Assembly (NCBI GenBank): GCA_016182845.1
Contig: JACPFT010000001.1
Span: forward strand, 62,001 to 126,000
Length of the DNA stretch: 64,000 nt
Origin: Gammaproteobacteria bacterium
GTDB taxonomy: Bacteria > Pseudomonadota > Gammaproteobacteria > Enterobacterales > Permianibacteraceae
Direction: 5' to 3'
A program made the position numbers and the translations under genes. A model generated the notes under the pieces. It ran no database searches and was not told where the DNA came from. It saw nothing but the letters and a program-made list of their open reading frames with translations. Positions 29,158 to 36,548 of the stretch are shown in pieces (the first letter of the stretch is position 1; each line of letters begins with the position of its first letter).

Positions 29158-29505
29158 ATGAGAGCGAACATGCCAGATACCCGATTATTTGCCGTCTTCG
29201 AGGCGGTGCCGCCATTGCCCGAGGAAGTTGACGTGGGCGTGGTTCCGGTGAAGGTCATCGCGCGCTGCGTCACCGCCAGGGAGCGGGCGAAATACCGAGC
29301 TTGGGCGCGTAGGGAGTGTAAAGCCCGCCGCCGACCCCTGGCCTTGGTCTGGCGCCGGTCTGGCGATTACGCCCTTGTCTCCCTGCCGGCGGGCTGTCCG
29401 CGTAGCGCCATCACCCAAGACCGGGGGCTGGTGCGCGAGATCTGGCGGCGAGTTCAGGCAAAACCGGAAAGCGTCATCGGCGTTCGCTTCTTCACCCTCG
29501 ACTGA
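29158..29505 (+). CDS. element protein of unknown function (115 aa)
   Basis: Soluble, 115 residues, basic in the middle (RERAKYRAWARRECKARRRP). No known motif was recognised. ATG 29158 was chosen since AGAGG lies 7 nt upstream; a TTG 6 nt earlier is less likely. It lies between the AlpA-like gene and the antisense-RNA module. A replication accessory or DNA-binding role is conceivable, but there is no direct evidence. Confidence 0.55.
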   Translation: MRANMPDTRLFAVFEAVPPLPEEVDVGVVPVKVIARCVTARERAKYRAWARRECKARRRPLALVWRRSGDYALVSLPAGCPRSAITQDRGLVREIWRRVQAKPESVIGVRFFTLD

Positions 29506-29594
29506 GTCGCGGAGGCCCCATGCAGCATGCAAACCTTTCCCCGCGCCAGCATCGGCGCTATGCTGTTCGCGTCACCGTGAAAGCGACGGTGAAC

Positions 29595-29651
29595 GGGCTT
29601 GGCAGCCCGAACCAATCACAAAGGCGCACAGGCCGCGCAGCGGCTTTTTTT
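29595..29651 (+). promoter_or_regulatory. leader target sequence (seqA-like) and intrinsic terminator
   Basis: GCTTGGCAG (29597-29605) and CACAAAGG (29617-29624) can pair with the antisense RNA loops at 29734-29740 and 29720-29727. Right behind lies a terminator: GCCGC/GCGGC stem (29632-29644) and T7, extended by an outer GCGCACA/TGTGCGC pair. In phage P4, pairing of CI RNA with seqA causes early termination of the operon; the arrangement here is the same. Confidence 0.65.
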
Positions 29652-29685
29652 GTGCGCATCGCTCGCGCTCGCCCGTTTTATGACG

Positions 29686-29760
29686 GGCTGGGCGGTGACA
29701 CCTTCGGGTGTGCCGGTTTCCTTTGTGGCCGGTCTGCCAACGCCGTCCAGTCCGTCACCC
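29686..29760 (+). ncRNA. C4/P4-CI-like antisense immunity RNA
   Basis: About 75 nt with a closing stem GGTGAC/GTCACC (29694-29699 with 29754-29759), a UUCG-capped hairpin ACACC-TTCG-GGTGT (29698-29711) and a second hairpin GCCGG/CCGGT. The second loop shows TTTCCTTTGTGG, matching my memory of the C4 family. CCTTTGTG is complementary to CACAAAGG upstream (29617) and downstream (29794). CTGCCAA is complementary to TTGGCAG upstream (29599) and downstream (29767). The downstream target includes the ribosome site of the next gene. The exact RNA ends are inferred. Confidence 0.7.
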
Positions 29761-29810
29761 TCCCGCTTGGCAGCGGCGGTGACGGCCCCCGAACACAAAG
29801 GAGCCGAGCC

Positions 29811-30182
29811 ATGCCCAAGCACAATAACGCCCTCACTCCGTCCGCCGTTTCCCTGGCCGCCCTGCCGTTTGTGGGCAGGCTGCGCGATGCCCAAGGCCGC
29901 CACGCCCGCTGTTGCTGGGTAGTGCGCCCCAGCGGCGACTATACCGCCGATGGCGCCACCGGCCACGCCTACGCCCGCGCCTTCCTCGCCTGGCTGCATC
30001 AAACCGGCTTCACGCCCGCGCTTGGCTGGATCATCGCGGCCATGCAGGCACGCGGCGATGAGGCCGACGCCGGCCTGCGCGCCGCCTTCCTGGACGAGGT
30101 CGCCCGTCACGCCTTCGCCGGTTTCGGCGTCATCGGCGCCGCCGCTGGCGCTCAGGAGGTGCCGCCATGCCGGATGCACTGA
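29811..30182 (+). CDS. unknown protein preceding the primase (orf123)
   Basis: A 123-residue protein, Ala-rich and helical in its second half (AYARAFLAWLHQTGFTPALG, ADAGLRAAFLDEVARHAFAG). ATG 29811 has AAGGAG at 29798-29803, the site covered by the antisense RNA. A longer frame from 29520 runs through the structured RNA and was rejected. It overlaps the primase start by 16 nt, so translation is probably coupled: blocking this ribosome site would also silence the primase. Function unknown. Confidence 0.75.
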   Translation: MPKHNNALTPSAVSLAALPFVGRLRDAQGRHARCCWVVRPSGDYTADGATGHAYARAFLAWLHQTGFTPALGWIIAAMQARGDEADAGLRAAFLDEVARHAFAGFGVIGAAAGAQEVPPCRMH

Positions 30183-33046
30183 GGAAAGGACTGAGTTTCG
30201 ACGCCGTGCACGCCCGCGCCGCCGGCCAGTGGCCGGACATTCTGCCCGCCCTGGGGCTCGACGCGGCCAGCCTCAAGAACAAGCACGGCCCTTGTCCGGC
30301 CTGCGGCGGTTCCGACCGCTTCCGCTTCGACGACAAGGACGGGCGCGGTTCGTTCTACTGCAACCAGTGTGGGCCGGGCGACGGCTTCAAGCTCTTGGAA
30401 CTGGTGCACGGCTGGGACGCCGCCGAGGCCCTGGCGCGTGTCGCCGGCTTCCTGGGCATGGACACGGCCAAACCCGTGAGCCAGACCGAACGGGACGCGC
30501 TCAAGGCCAAGGCCGAGACCCGGCACCAGGAAGCCGACCAGGCCGACGCCGAGCGCCAGCGCAAGGCCACGGAGCGCGCCCGCCAGATCTGGGAAGCCGC
30601 CGAACCGGCCCGCGCCGAGCATCCCTACCTGGCCGCCAAGCAGGTTCAGGCCCACGGCCTGCGTCAAGGCGAGTATCGCAAGCGCGTCAAGGTCGGGGAA
30701 TCCTGGGAGGATTGGACCGTCGCCGATGCCCTGCTGGTCCCCATCGTCAACGCGGCGGGGGAGATGCAGGCGCTACAGGCGATCTTCCCGGCGCCGCTGA
30801 TCCCGCCCGGCGAAAGCGAGGCGCGCAACAAGGAATATCTCGGCCCCAAGGCCGGCGGCTTCCATCTGCTGGGCACGCCGGGCAAGCGGTTGTTCATCGC
30901 CGAGGGCTACGCCACAGCGGCCAGCGTGCACGAGGCCACCGGGGACGCCGTGGCCGTGGCCTTCGACGCCGGCAACCTGGGCAAGGTCGCGCATGCCCTG
31001 GGCCGGGCTTACCCCGGCGCGCGCCTTATCCTGGCGGCGGATAACGACCAATGGACCGAAGGCAACCCCGGCCTGAGCAAGGCCCAGACCGCCGCCGCTG
31101 CGGTCGGCGGTTTGGTTGTGCTCCCGGTGTTCGTCAACCTCAGCGGCCAGCCCACCGACTTCAACGACCTGGCGAGCCGCGAGGGTCAGGACCAGGTCAA
31201 GGCCGTCATCGAGGAACAAATCGCCGCCGCCGACAAGGCCGCCAAGCGCCAGACCGGCAAGTCCTCCAACGTGGTTCCCCTAGTCCCGGCGGCCAAGGCG
31301 GCGCCAGCGCGCAAGCCGACGGCGCCCGGTTCCTCCCGATTCCGCAACACGGACAAGGGCCTGTTCCATGTGCCGCCGGATGGCGATGATCCGGTGCTCA
31401 TCGGCCCGCCCCTGGAAATCGTCTGCAAGACCCGCGACAAGGACGGCAGCAACTGGGGAACGTTGGTGCGCTTTACCAACCCGGACGGGGACGCGGTGGA
31501 GCTGGACATTCCCGACGAGGTAGCCGTAGCCGAGGGCGGCGTGGAGGCCCGGCGCATGCTGGCGCGGGAGGGCTACAAGACCGGCGTCAACCGCCAGGCC
31601 CATAACAAGCTCGCGGAATACATCGCCGAGGCCAAGACCCGCGAAAGGGCCGTGCGCGTGGGCCGGCTGGGCTGGCATGGCGATGCCTTCCTGATGCCGA
31701 GGCAGGTTATCGGCGAGCCGGCGGAACGGCTGTTGTATCAGAATGCCCGGCAGTGTCTCAATAACCCGCAGTCGTCCGGCACGCTCGATGAATGGAAGCT
31801 CCATATCGCTCGCCTATGCCGAGGCAATCCGCGCTTGATTTTCGGCGTATCCATGGCCTTTGCCGCGCCACTGCTGGAATTGGTGGGCATGAAATCGGGC
31901 GGCTTCCATTTTTACGGTGCATCGAAGGACGGCAAATCAACCATTTCCATCATGGCCGCCAGCGTGTACGGGCCGGAATCGTTCATGCAGTCATGGAAAA
32001 ATACGGGCGCCAAGCTAGAAAGGACGGCGGCTGATTATTCTGATCTGCTGTTGGCGCTGGATGAAATCGGCGAGTGCGACTCCCACAGTATTGGAGATAC
32101 GGTTTACATGCTGGGCAACGGGAGAGGGAAGGGGCGCGCCACGGAAGCGAAAATAGCGGAATGGCGTTTGCTGTTCCTGTCGAACGGGGAGAAGACGTTA
32201 GCCCAGCACATGGCCGAAGCCGGTAAAACCATCAAGGCGGGGATGGATGCCCGCCTTTTGGCTATGCCCTCTGATGCAGGCAAAGGCTATGGCGTGTTCG
32301 ATGAATTACACGGGTTCCCTGGAAACCATGAGTTGTGCAAACTCATCAATACTAGCTTGGTGCCGCAATACCACGGAACGGCGGGACCGGCCTTCTTGGC
32401 GGAAGTTATCGCACGCCGGCAGGAATTGCCGCGCAAGCTGGTAAACGGATGCCGGAATTTTGCCGAGATGGAACTCGGCGAGACTGCCGGCGGCCAGGCC
32501 CGGCACGCGGCGCAATACTTCGGGCTTGTCGCGGGCGCTGGCGAACTGGCTACGGAATGGGGCCTAACCGGCTGGGAAGCCGGCGAGGCGATCACCGCCG
32601 CCCGCGTCTGCTTCCGCGCCTGGCTGGATGCGCGCGGCGGCGCCGGGAACATGGAGGACAAGGCCATGCAGGAACAAGTCCGCCTGTTCTTCCAGTTGCA
32701 CGGCGGTAGCCGCTTCACCGAATGGGACCGCGCCGGGGACAGCCACGCCCCGGCCACGGTGAACCGGGCCGGCTGGAAGCGGGAGGAAGCCGAGCGCGGC
32801 CAGGTGTTCTACGTCCTGCAAGACGTATTCAAGACGGAAGTCTGCAAGGGCCTGGACCCTAAGGCGGTGCGCGCGTGGTTACGGAGCATAGGGGCTCTGG
32901 TTGTCCACATGGACAAGGAGAATCCGAATGGCCGTGATCCCCACATCAAGTACCCGGGCGCGGCCAAGAAGTCCCGTGGGTGCGTTGCCATCACTAGCCG
33001 CGTCTACCTAGAACAGGACGAGGAAAGCGACACTGACGGCGAGTAA
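30167..33046 (+). CDS. zinc-ribbon / Toprim / DUF927 primase-helicase
   Basis: A 959-residue replication protein. A DnaG/P4-alpha-type zinc ribbon uses Cys43, Cys46, Cys65 and Cys68 (CPACGGSDRFRFDD, FYCNQCGPGDGF). A Toprim-like domain near residues 240-300 has FIAEGYATAASVHE and LILAADNDQW. The DUF927 helicase-like domain (about 390-800) has GRLGWHGDAFLMPRQVIGEP, Walker A GASKDGKSTIS near 585, and Walker B LLLALDEIGECD near 625. A DNA-binding-like tail follows. It probably primes and unwinds element DNA, as alpha does in P4. The long mid-section (31.8-32.4 kb) is less GC-rich than its surroundings. Confidence 0.88.
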   Translation: MPDALRKGLSFDAVHARAAGQWPDILPALGLDAASLKNKHGPCPACGGSDRFRFDDKDGRGSFYCNQCGPGDGFKLLELVHGWDAAEALARVAGFLGMDTAKPVSQTERDALKAKAETRHQEADQADAERQRKATERARQIWEAAEPARAEHPYLAAKQVQAHGLRQGEYRKRVKVGESWEDWTVADALLVPIVNAAGEMQALQAIFPAPLIPPGESEARNKEYLGPKAGGFHLLGTPGKRLFIAEGYATAASVHEATGDAVAVAFDAGNLGKVAHALGRAYPGARLILAADNDQWTEGNPGLSKAQTAAAAVGGLVVLPVFVNLSGQPTDFNDLASREGQDQVKAVIEEQIAAADKAAKRQTGKSSNVVPLVPAAKAAPARKPTAPGSSRFRNTDKGLFHVPPDGDDPVLIGPPLEIVCKTRDKDGSNWGTLVRFTNPDGDAVELDIPDEVAVAEGGVEARRMLAREGYKTGVNRQAHNKLAEYIAEAKTRERAVRVGRLGWHGDAFLMPRQVIGEPAERLLYQNARQCLNNPQSSGTLDEWKLHIARLCRGNPRLIFGVSMAFAAPLLELVGMKSGGFHFYGASKDGKSTISIMAASVYGPESFMQSWKNTGAKLERTAADYSDLLLALDEIGECDSHSIGDTVYMLGNGRGKGRATEAKIAEWRLLFLSNGEKTLAQHMAEAGKTIKAGMDARLLAMPSDAGKGYGVFDELHGFPGNHELCKLINTSLVPQYHGTAGPAFLAEVIARRQELPRKLVNGCRNFAEMELGETAGGQARHAAQYFGLVAGAGELATEWGLTGWEAGEAITAARVCFRAWLDARGGAGNMEDKAMQEQVRLFFQLHGGSRFTEWDRAGDSHAPATVNRAGWKREEAERGQVFYVLQDVFKTEVCKGLDPKAVRAWLRSIGALVVHMDKENPNGRDPHIKYPGAAKKSRGCVAITSRVYLEQDEESDTDGE

Positions 33047-33057
33047 TGGCCCATGGG

Positions 33058-33169
33058 CCCCAAAATGCTGGGGCCCATGGGGCCGTGGCCCCAGCAAAAA
33101 AGCCTTGTAAATCAACATGGCCCCAAGGCCCCACCGGCCCCACTGCAAAAACGGGGGGGCTTAATCCCT
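33058..33169. repeat. right arm of the 111-bp inverted repeat (second iteron cluster)
   Basis: The inverse copy of 28033-28143, placed directly after the primase stop. It holds the same GGGGCC/GGCCCC iterons and the TTTACAAGGCTT motif (here as AAGCCTTGTAAA). Two clusters flanking the replication gene mirror the ori and crr pair of phage P4. Nothing else is seen up to 33275. Confidence 0.6.
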
Positions 33170-33275
33170 TCCGTGAATTTGTGTTCAGCCGGCTAACCGC
33201 CCCTCCCCCGGTCAGGACTTGGGCGCCAGCGCCCAAGCCTAGCTGTGCCGGCCAAATGAAAGACTTTCGGGATTG

Positions 33276-33461
33276 TCAGTCGTCATCGACCAGCCAATCC
33301 CCGACCAGGAACAGCAGGAAGGTCTTGATAGGATTCAGGACGACCAGGGCGACCAAGCCCCATAAGAACAGCGGTACGCCTTGCTCACCGAAGCCGGCGA
33401 AACTCAGGAACAACCCCACGCCGACCATCACCCATAGCCATTCGTTGAGCCTGGCTTTCAT
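33276..33461 (-). CDS. small two-helix membrane protein of element 1 (61 aa)
   Basis: A 61-residue protein with two predicted membrane helices (LWVMVGVGLFLSFAGF and LFLWGLVALVVL) and the tail NPIKTFLLFLVGDWLVDDD. An AAGGA site precedes ATG 33461. It follows the next gene on the minus strand by 19 nt, so they form a two-gene operon with opposite direction to the replication genes. Both end with an N-P-x(5)-LLFL-x-GD pattern, so they may be paralogues. Function unknown; an envelope role such as blocking phage entry is a guess. Confidence 0.6.
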   Translation of the reverse strand: MKARLNEWLWVMVGVGLFLSFAGFGEQGVPLFLWGLVALVVLNPIKTFLLFLVGDWLVDDD

Positions 33462-33480
33462 GCTTCCTTCGCCTTCCGCA

Positions 33481-33708
33481 TCAACAGTCGCCGGATACAT
33501 CACCCAAGAACAGCAGGGCCAGAACATAGAGTGGGTTCACCAGCGCCCAGCCTATGGCACCCACGCCGGCAATCCATAGGCCGGGCTTGACGCCGCCATG
33601 TATCCCCACCTGGCACGAAACGAGAGTGACCAAGACGCCGAACAGGAACACCAGCTTGAATACCTCGCTGAGCATTCCCAGAAATGGATTGCGTCCCTTG
33701 GCAGCCAT
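33481..33708 (-). CDS. small membrane protein of element 1 (75 aa)
   Basis: A 75-residue protein with two predicted helices (VFKLVFLFGVLVTLVSC and LWIAGVGAIGWALVNPLYVLA) and the tail LLFLGDVSGDC. GGAGG-AAAGG lies before ATG 33708. It is the first gene of the small minus-strand operon. It resembles its neighbour in size, topology and the NP-to-GD tail. No family was recognised. Confidence 0.55.
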   Translation of the reverse strand: MAAKGRNPFLGMLSEVFKLVFLFGVLVTLVSCQVGIHGGVKPGLWIAGVGAIGWALVNPLYVLALLFLGDVSGDC

Positions 33709-34062
33709 GGCCTTTCCTCCCCTCATGCGCTCAGCATAGCACCGGGCCACCGGGGACCCTGGCATGGGGGCCCCCGCTACGGGTGCTGAGACCCCCGCCC
33801 TTCGCCAGTTGGGGCTATGGAAAGTGAGTGAAATTCACCCGAACCTTTCACCTGGGCTAGGCCGAACTATCTGCGGTTGGCTACAGCTACCGGGGGGCAT
33901 GCGATCTCTAGGGCGTGTATGGCTCCGAACGAACGCCCCCACGAATTTTTGTGCCGGCAGAATTCAGGGAGGGGGGTATCGAAAAGTTCGGAAGATGCCA
34001 GCCGCCGAACGACCGTACTCAACGGATTTTCACGCCCGCGAAATTATCGGAACTGCCTGGCT

Positions 34063-34098
34063 GGATGCTTTGGATGCTTTGGATGCTTTGGAGGCTTT
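34063..34098. repeat. 9-bp tandem repeat (four units)
   Basis: GGATGCTTT occurs three times in a row, followed by GGAGGCTTT. It lies in the 480-bp stretch (33709-34189) where several short overlapping frames exist but none is convincing. A minor feature of the element right end. Confidence 0.7.
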
Positions 34099-34125
34099 AG
34101 GGAAGGGAGTAGGCGCTTGCCGCGA

Positions 34126-34146
34126 ACGTAGGACCAGCGTAGGACC
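34126..34146. repeat. integrase arm-type repeats, right end of element 1
   Basis: ACGTAGGACC (34126-34135) and GCGTAGGACC (34137-34146) have the same sequence and spacing as the left-end pair at 26483-26503. They lie 44 bp inside the right attachment repeat. Confidence 0.7.
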
Positions 34147-34189
34147 GAGAAAAACAGACGGCGCCCGTAGGCGCCGTAAGTCATTGATT

Positions 34190-34239
34190 TAGATGGTGGG
34201 TCGTGGGCGACTTGAACGCCCGACCAATTGATTAAAAGT
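34190..34239. repeat. right attachment repeat within the tRNA-Lys gene
   Basis: The second copy of the 50-bp repeat; it forms the 3' part of the intact tRNA-Lys gene. The tRNA 5' part continues outside the element, so the gene is rebuilt by integration. Confidence 0.92.
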
Positions 34240-34269
34240 CAACTGCTCTACCGACTGAGCTAACGACCC
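34194..34269 (-). tRNA. tRNA-Lys(TTT)
   Basis: 76 nt, acceptor GGGTCGT paired with ACGACCC, D-arm GCTCAGTCGGTAGAGC, anticodon stem TTGAC-TTTTAAT-CAA with anticodon TTT, T-arm GGGCG-TTCAAGT-CGCCC, CCA encoded. It is the integration target of element 1 and stays functional. Confidence 0.97.
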
Positions 34270-34442
34270 ATCTGAGGCGCGTAATGATACGTTTTTTCGA
34301 GGGGAGTGCAAGTTTTTTCTGCCCAAGCCCCTATGAAAAATAGCATGGTCTTCATGGGCTTGTCGGCGATGAATGGCGGGGTTTCCCCTCAGGCGGCTTT
34401 CACGGAATATGCGCACCCTCCCTGGCGCGCATCGGCCTCGTC

Positions 34443-36536
34443 CTAGAAACTCACCCGCCCGCTCAAGCGCCAGTTGAACGGCGCGCCCGGGCCTATCTGC
34501 ACATTGTTGTTGGCCGATTCGTAGTAGGTCTCGTCGCCGAGGTTGTTGAGCACGAGATTCACGCGGTAGCGGCCCTGCTCGTAGAACAGCGTGGCGTCGG
34601 TGCGCGTGTAGGCCGGTAGGCGCACGCTGTTGTCGTCCAGGGCGTAGCGGGCGCCCACATGGAACACGCCTAGGCCCACGCCGAAACCGGAATCGAAGCG
34701 ATAGTCGCTCCACAGGCTGCCCTGGTGGGCGGGGATGTTGCCGGGCCGGTTGCCGGCGGGTATGCCGCGATCGAAGCTCTGGGTGATCTCGGCGTCCGTA
34801 TAGCTCCAGCTGGCGGTGAGGTTCCAGGCCTCGGTCGGCGCGGCGGCGAGATCCAATTCCAGGCCTCGGCTGCGGGCATTGCCGCCCTGGATGGTTTTCT
34901 GCGGGTCTTGGGGGCTGGGCGTGAGGCGGTGTTCCTGCTCCAGCTCGAAGGCGGCGAGGGTCGCGCTCAGGCGGCCGTCCAGGGCCTCGGCCTTGAGGCC
35001 CAGTTCCTTGAGCCGGGTTTCCAGGGGCTTGACGTCCGCGAAGGCGATGCCGTTGCCCCGGGTGTTGTAGAAGAAATCGCCGCCTATGGGTTGGGCCGAG
35101 CGGGCCAGGCTCCCATAGAGCGACAGGCTGGGCACCGGCAGGTAGACCAGACCCAGGCGCGGGCTGCTCGTGCGGTCCTCGCGGCGCTCGGTGAGGCCAG
35201 CCACCTTGTCGTCCTGGGCCTGGTCGAAGCGATCCCAGCGCGTGCCCGCCAGGGCCTTCCAGTGCTCCGAGAAGCTCAGCTGGTCCTGCACATAGACGGC
35301 ATCGGTATCGGCCTCGAAACGGCTCAGGGCACCGGTGAAGCCGGCGATGGGCATACTGGCCGGATCGGGCCGCGTGAGCACATGCCGGGGATGCTCCAGA
35401 TCGATATTGGCGACGTTGACCTGGCGGGTCTCTCGATCAAAGCGTTGGCGGGCGACTTCGATGCCGGCCAGCAGCGTGTGCTCGACGGCGCCGGCCGCGG
35501 CCCGGTAGACGAGTTCGGTCTGATTCAGGAGGTTGCGCTGTTCCTGGGGAAAATAGGTGGTGTTGCGGCGCAGCTGGCGCTTATCCGGGCTCAGGCCCAC
35601 GTGGCGCGTATTCATGGCCTCGAGTTCGGTACGGCCCCAGGACAGGGTGTCGGACAGGCTCAGCCGGTCGTTGAAGCGGTGATCCAGGCGCAGGCGCAGG
35701 TTTTCAGCCTCGGTGTGGGCGTAGTCGTAGCGCTCGCCGTAGAAGTTCGACACGGGTACCTTCGCCGGGCGGCCGTTCACGGAAGGCAGACCGCGATCCG
35801 GGGTCCGGTCCTGGTCCAGGTATTCGACTTGCGCCAGCAGCTCGGTGCGCTCCCCCAGATCCACGGCCAGGGAGGGCGCGAAGAAGCGGCGGTTGGAGTG
35901 CACGACGTCGCGGAAGGAATCCCCGTCTTCCCAGGCGGCGATGGCCCGGTAGCGCAAGCCATCGGTTAGCGGGCCCGTACTGTCCAGCTCGGCGCGGCGC
36001 AGGGCGTCGCTGCCGGCGGAGAGCTCGGCATGGCTCTGCTGCTCGGCCAGGGGCTTCTTGGTGACCCGGTGGATGGCGCCGCCGGCCGAACCGCGCCCGT
36101 ACAGGGCGGCGGCCGGACCCTTGAGCACTTCGACGCGCTCCACGTTGGCGAGCTCGCGGAAGTACTGGCTGTCATCGCGCACGCCGTCGATCAAGGTGTC
36201 GCGGGCGGCATCGAAGCCGCGGATGTAGAACTGATCGCGCCGGCCCTCGCCCTGGTTCAGGGCGACGCCGCTGACATTGCGCAGCACGTCCTTCATCTCG
36301 CGGGCGCCTTGGGCCTCGAGGGTATGGCGCTCGACCACGGTCACCGCCTGGGGCAGTTCCTTGAGCGGGGTGTCGGTCTTGCTGGCGGCGCGGCTGGACT
36401 TGGCCGGGCCGGTGTCCTCGGCGGCGCTGACCTTGACGGTTTTCAGGCGGACCGGCTCCTGGGCCAGGGCCGGCCCGCTCAGGGCGGCGGCGAGGGCGAT
36501 GAAGACCAGGGAGGGGCGGGCGGGTGCTCCGTTCAT
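34443..36536 (-). CDS. TonB-dependent siderophore receptor
   Basis: A 697-residue outer-membrane receptor. It has a signal peptide (LVFIALAAALSGPALAQE) and an N-terminal plug with DTPLKELPQAVTVVERHTLE, YIRGFDAARDTLIDGVRD and VEVLKGPAAALYGRGSAGGAIH. A 22-strand-type barrel follows, ending in LSGRVSF with the terminal Phe. This is the FhuA/FpvA-like siderophore-receptor class. AAGGAG precedes the ATG, 12 nt after the decarboxylase gene. It is the last gene of the siderophore operon, so it most likely imports the ferric form of that product. Confidence 0.92.
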   Translation of the reverse strand: MNGAPARPSLVFIALAAALSGPALAQEPVRLKTVKVSAAEDTGPAKSSRAASKTDTPLKELPQAVTVVERHTLEAQGAREMKDVLRNVSGVALNQGEGRRDQFYIRGFDAARDTLIDGVRDDSQYFRELANVERVEVLKGPAAALYGRGSAGGAIHRVTKKPLAEQQSHAELSAGSDALRRAELDSTGPLTDGLRYRAIAAWEDGDSFRDVVHSNRRFFAPSLAVDLGERTELLAQVEYLDQDRTPDRGLPSVNGRPAKVPVSNFYGERYDYAHTEAENLRLRLDHRFNDRLSLSDTLSWGRTELEAMNTRHVGLSPDKRQLRRNTTYFPQEQRNLLNQTELVYRAAAGAVEHTLLAGIEVARQRFDRETRQVNVANIDLEHPRHVLTRPDPASMPIAGFTGALSRFEADTDAVYVQDQLSFSEHWKALAGTRWDRFDQAQDDKVAGLTERREDRTSSPRLGLVYLPVPSLSLYGSLARSAQPIGGDFFYNTRGNGIAFADVKPLETRLKELGLKAEALDGRLSATLAAFELEQEHRLTPSPQDPQKTIQGGNARSRGLELDLAAAPTEAWNLTASWSYTDAEITQSFDRGIPAGNRPGNIPAHQGSLWSDYRFDSGFGVGLGVFHVGARYALDDNSVRLPAYTRTDATLFYEQGRYRVNLVLNNLGDETYYESANNNVQIGPGAPFNWRLSGRVSF

Positions 36537-36548
36537 GGACGGCTCTCC

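Larger units (their letters stand above)
26305..34239. mobile_element. tRNA-Lys-integrated satellite-like element (element 1)
   Basis: A 50-bp perfect direct repeat (26305-26354 and 34190-34239) bounds 7.9 kb of DNA. The repeat is the 3' part of the tRNA-Lys gene, the classic target of tyrosine integrases. Inside are an integrase next to the left end, an AlpA-like regulator, a C4/CI-like antisense module, a zinc-ribbon/Toprim/DUF927 primase-helicase and two small membrane proteins. No capsid, terminase, portal, lysis or conjugation gene is present. This suits a P4-like or PICI-like satellite that borrows particles from a helper phage. It should still excise, since both attachment sites and the integrase look intact. 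Confidence 0.9.

Noticed and set aside
29520-29810. An upstream extension of orf123 starting at 29520
   Set aside because: It would translate through a terminator and the structured antisense RNA; the ATG at 29811 has a proper ribosome site.
28033-33169. A composite transposon bounded by the 111-bp inverted repeats
   Set aside because: There is no transposase inside and no target duplication visible; the repeats hold iterons and the 12-nt motif shared with element 2, which suits an origin better.
33764-34192. Overlapping short frames (including a 61-codon frame at 33915-34100) at the right end of element 1
   Set aside because: Several frames compete, none has a clear ribosome site, and the translation of the 9-bp tandem repeat looks artificial.
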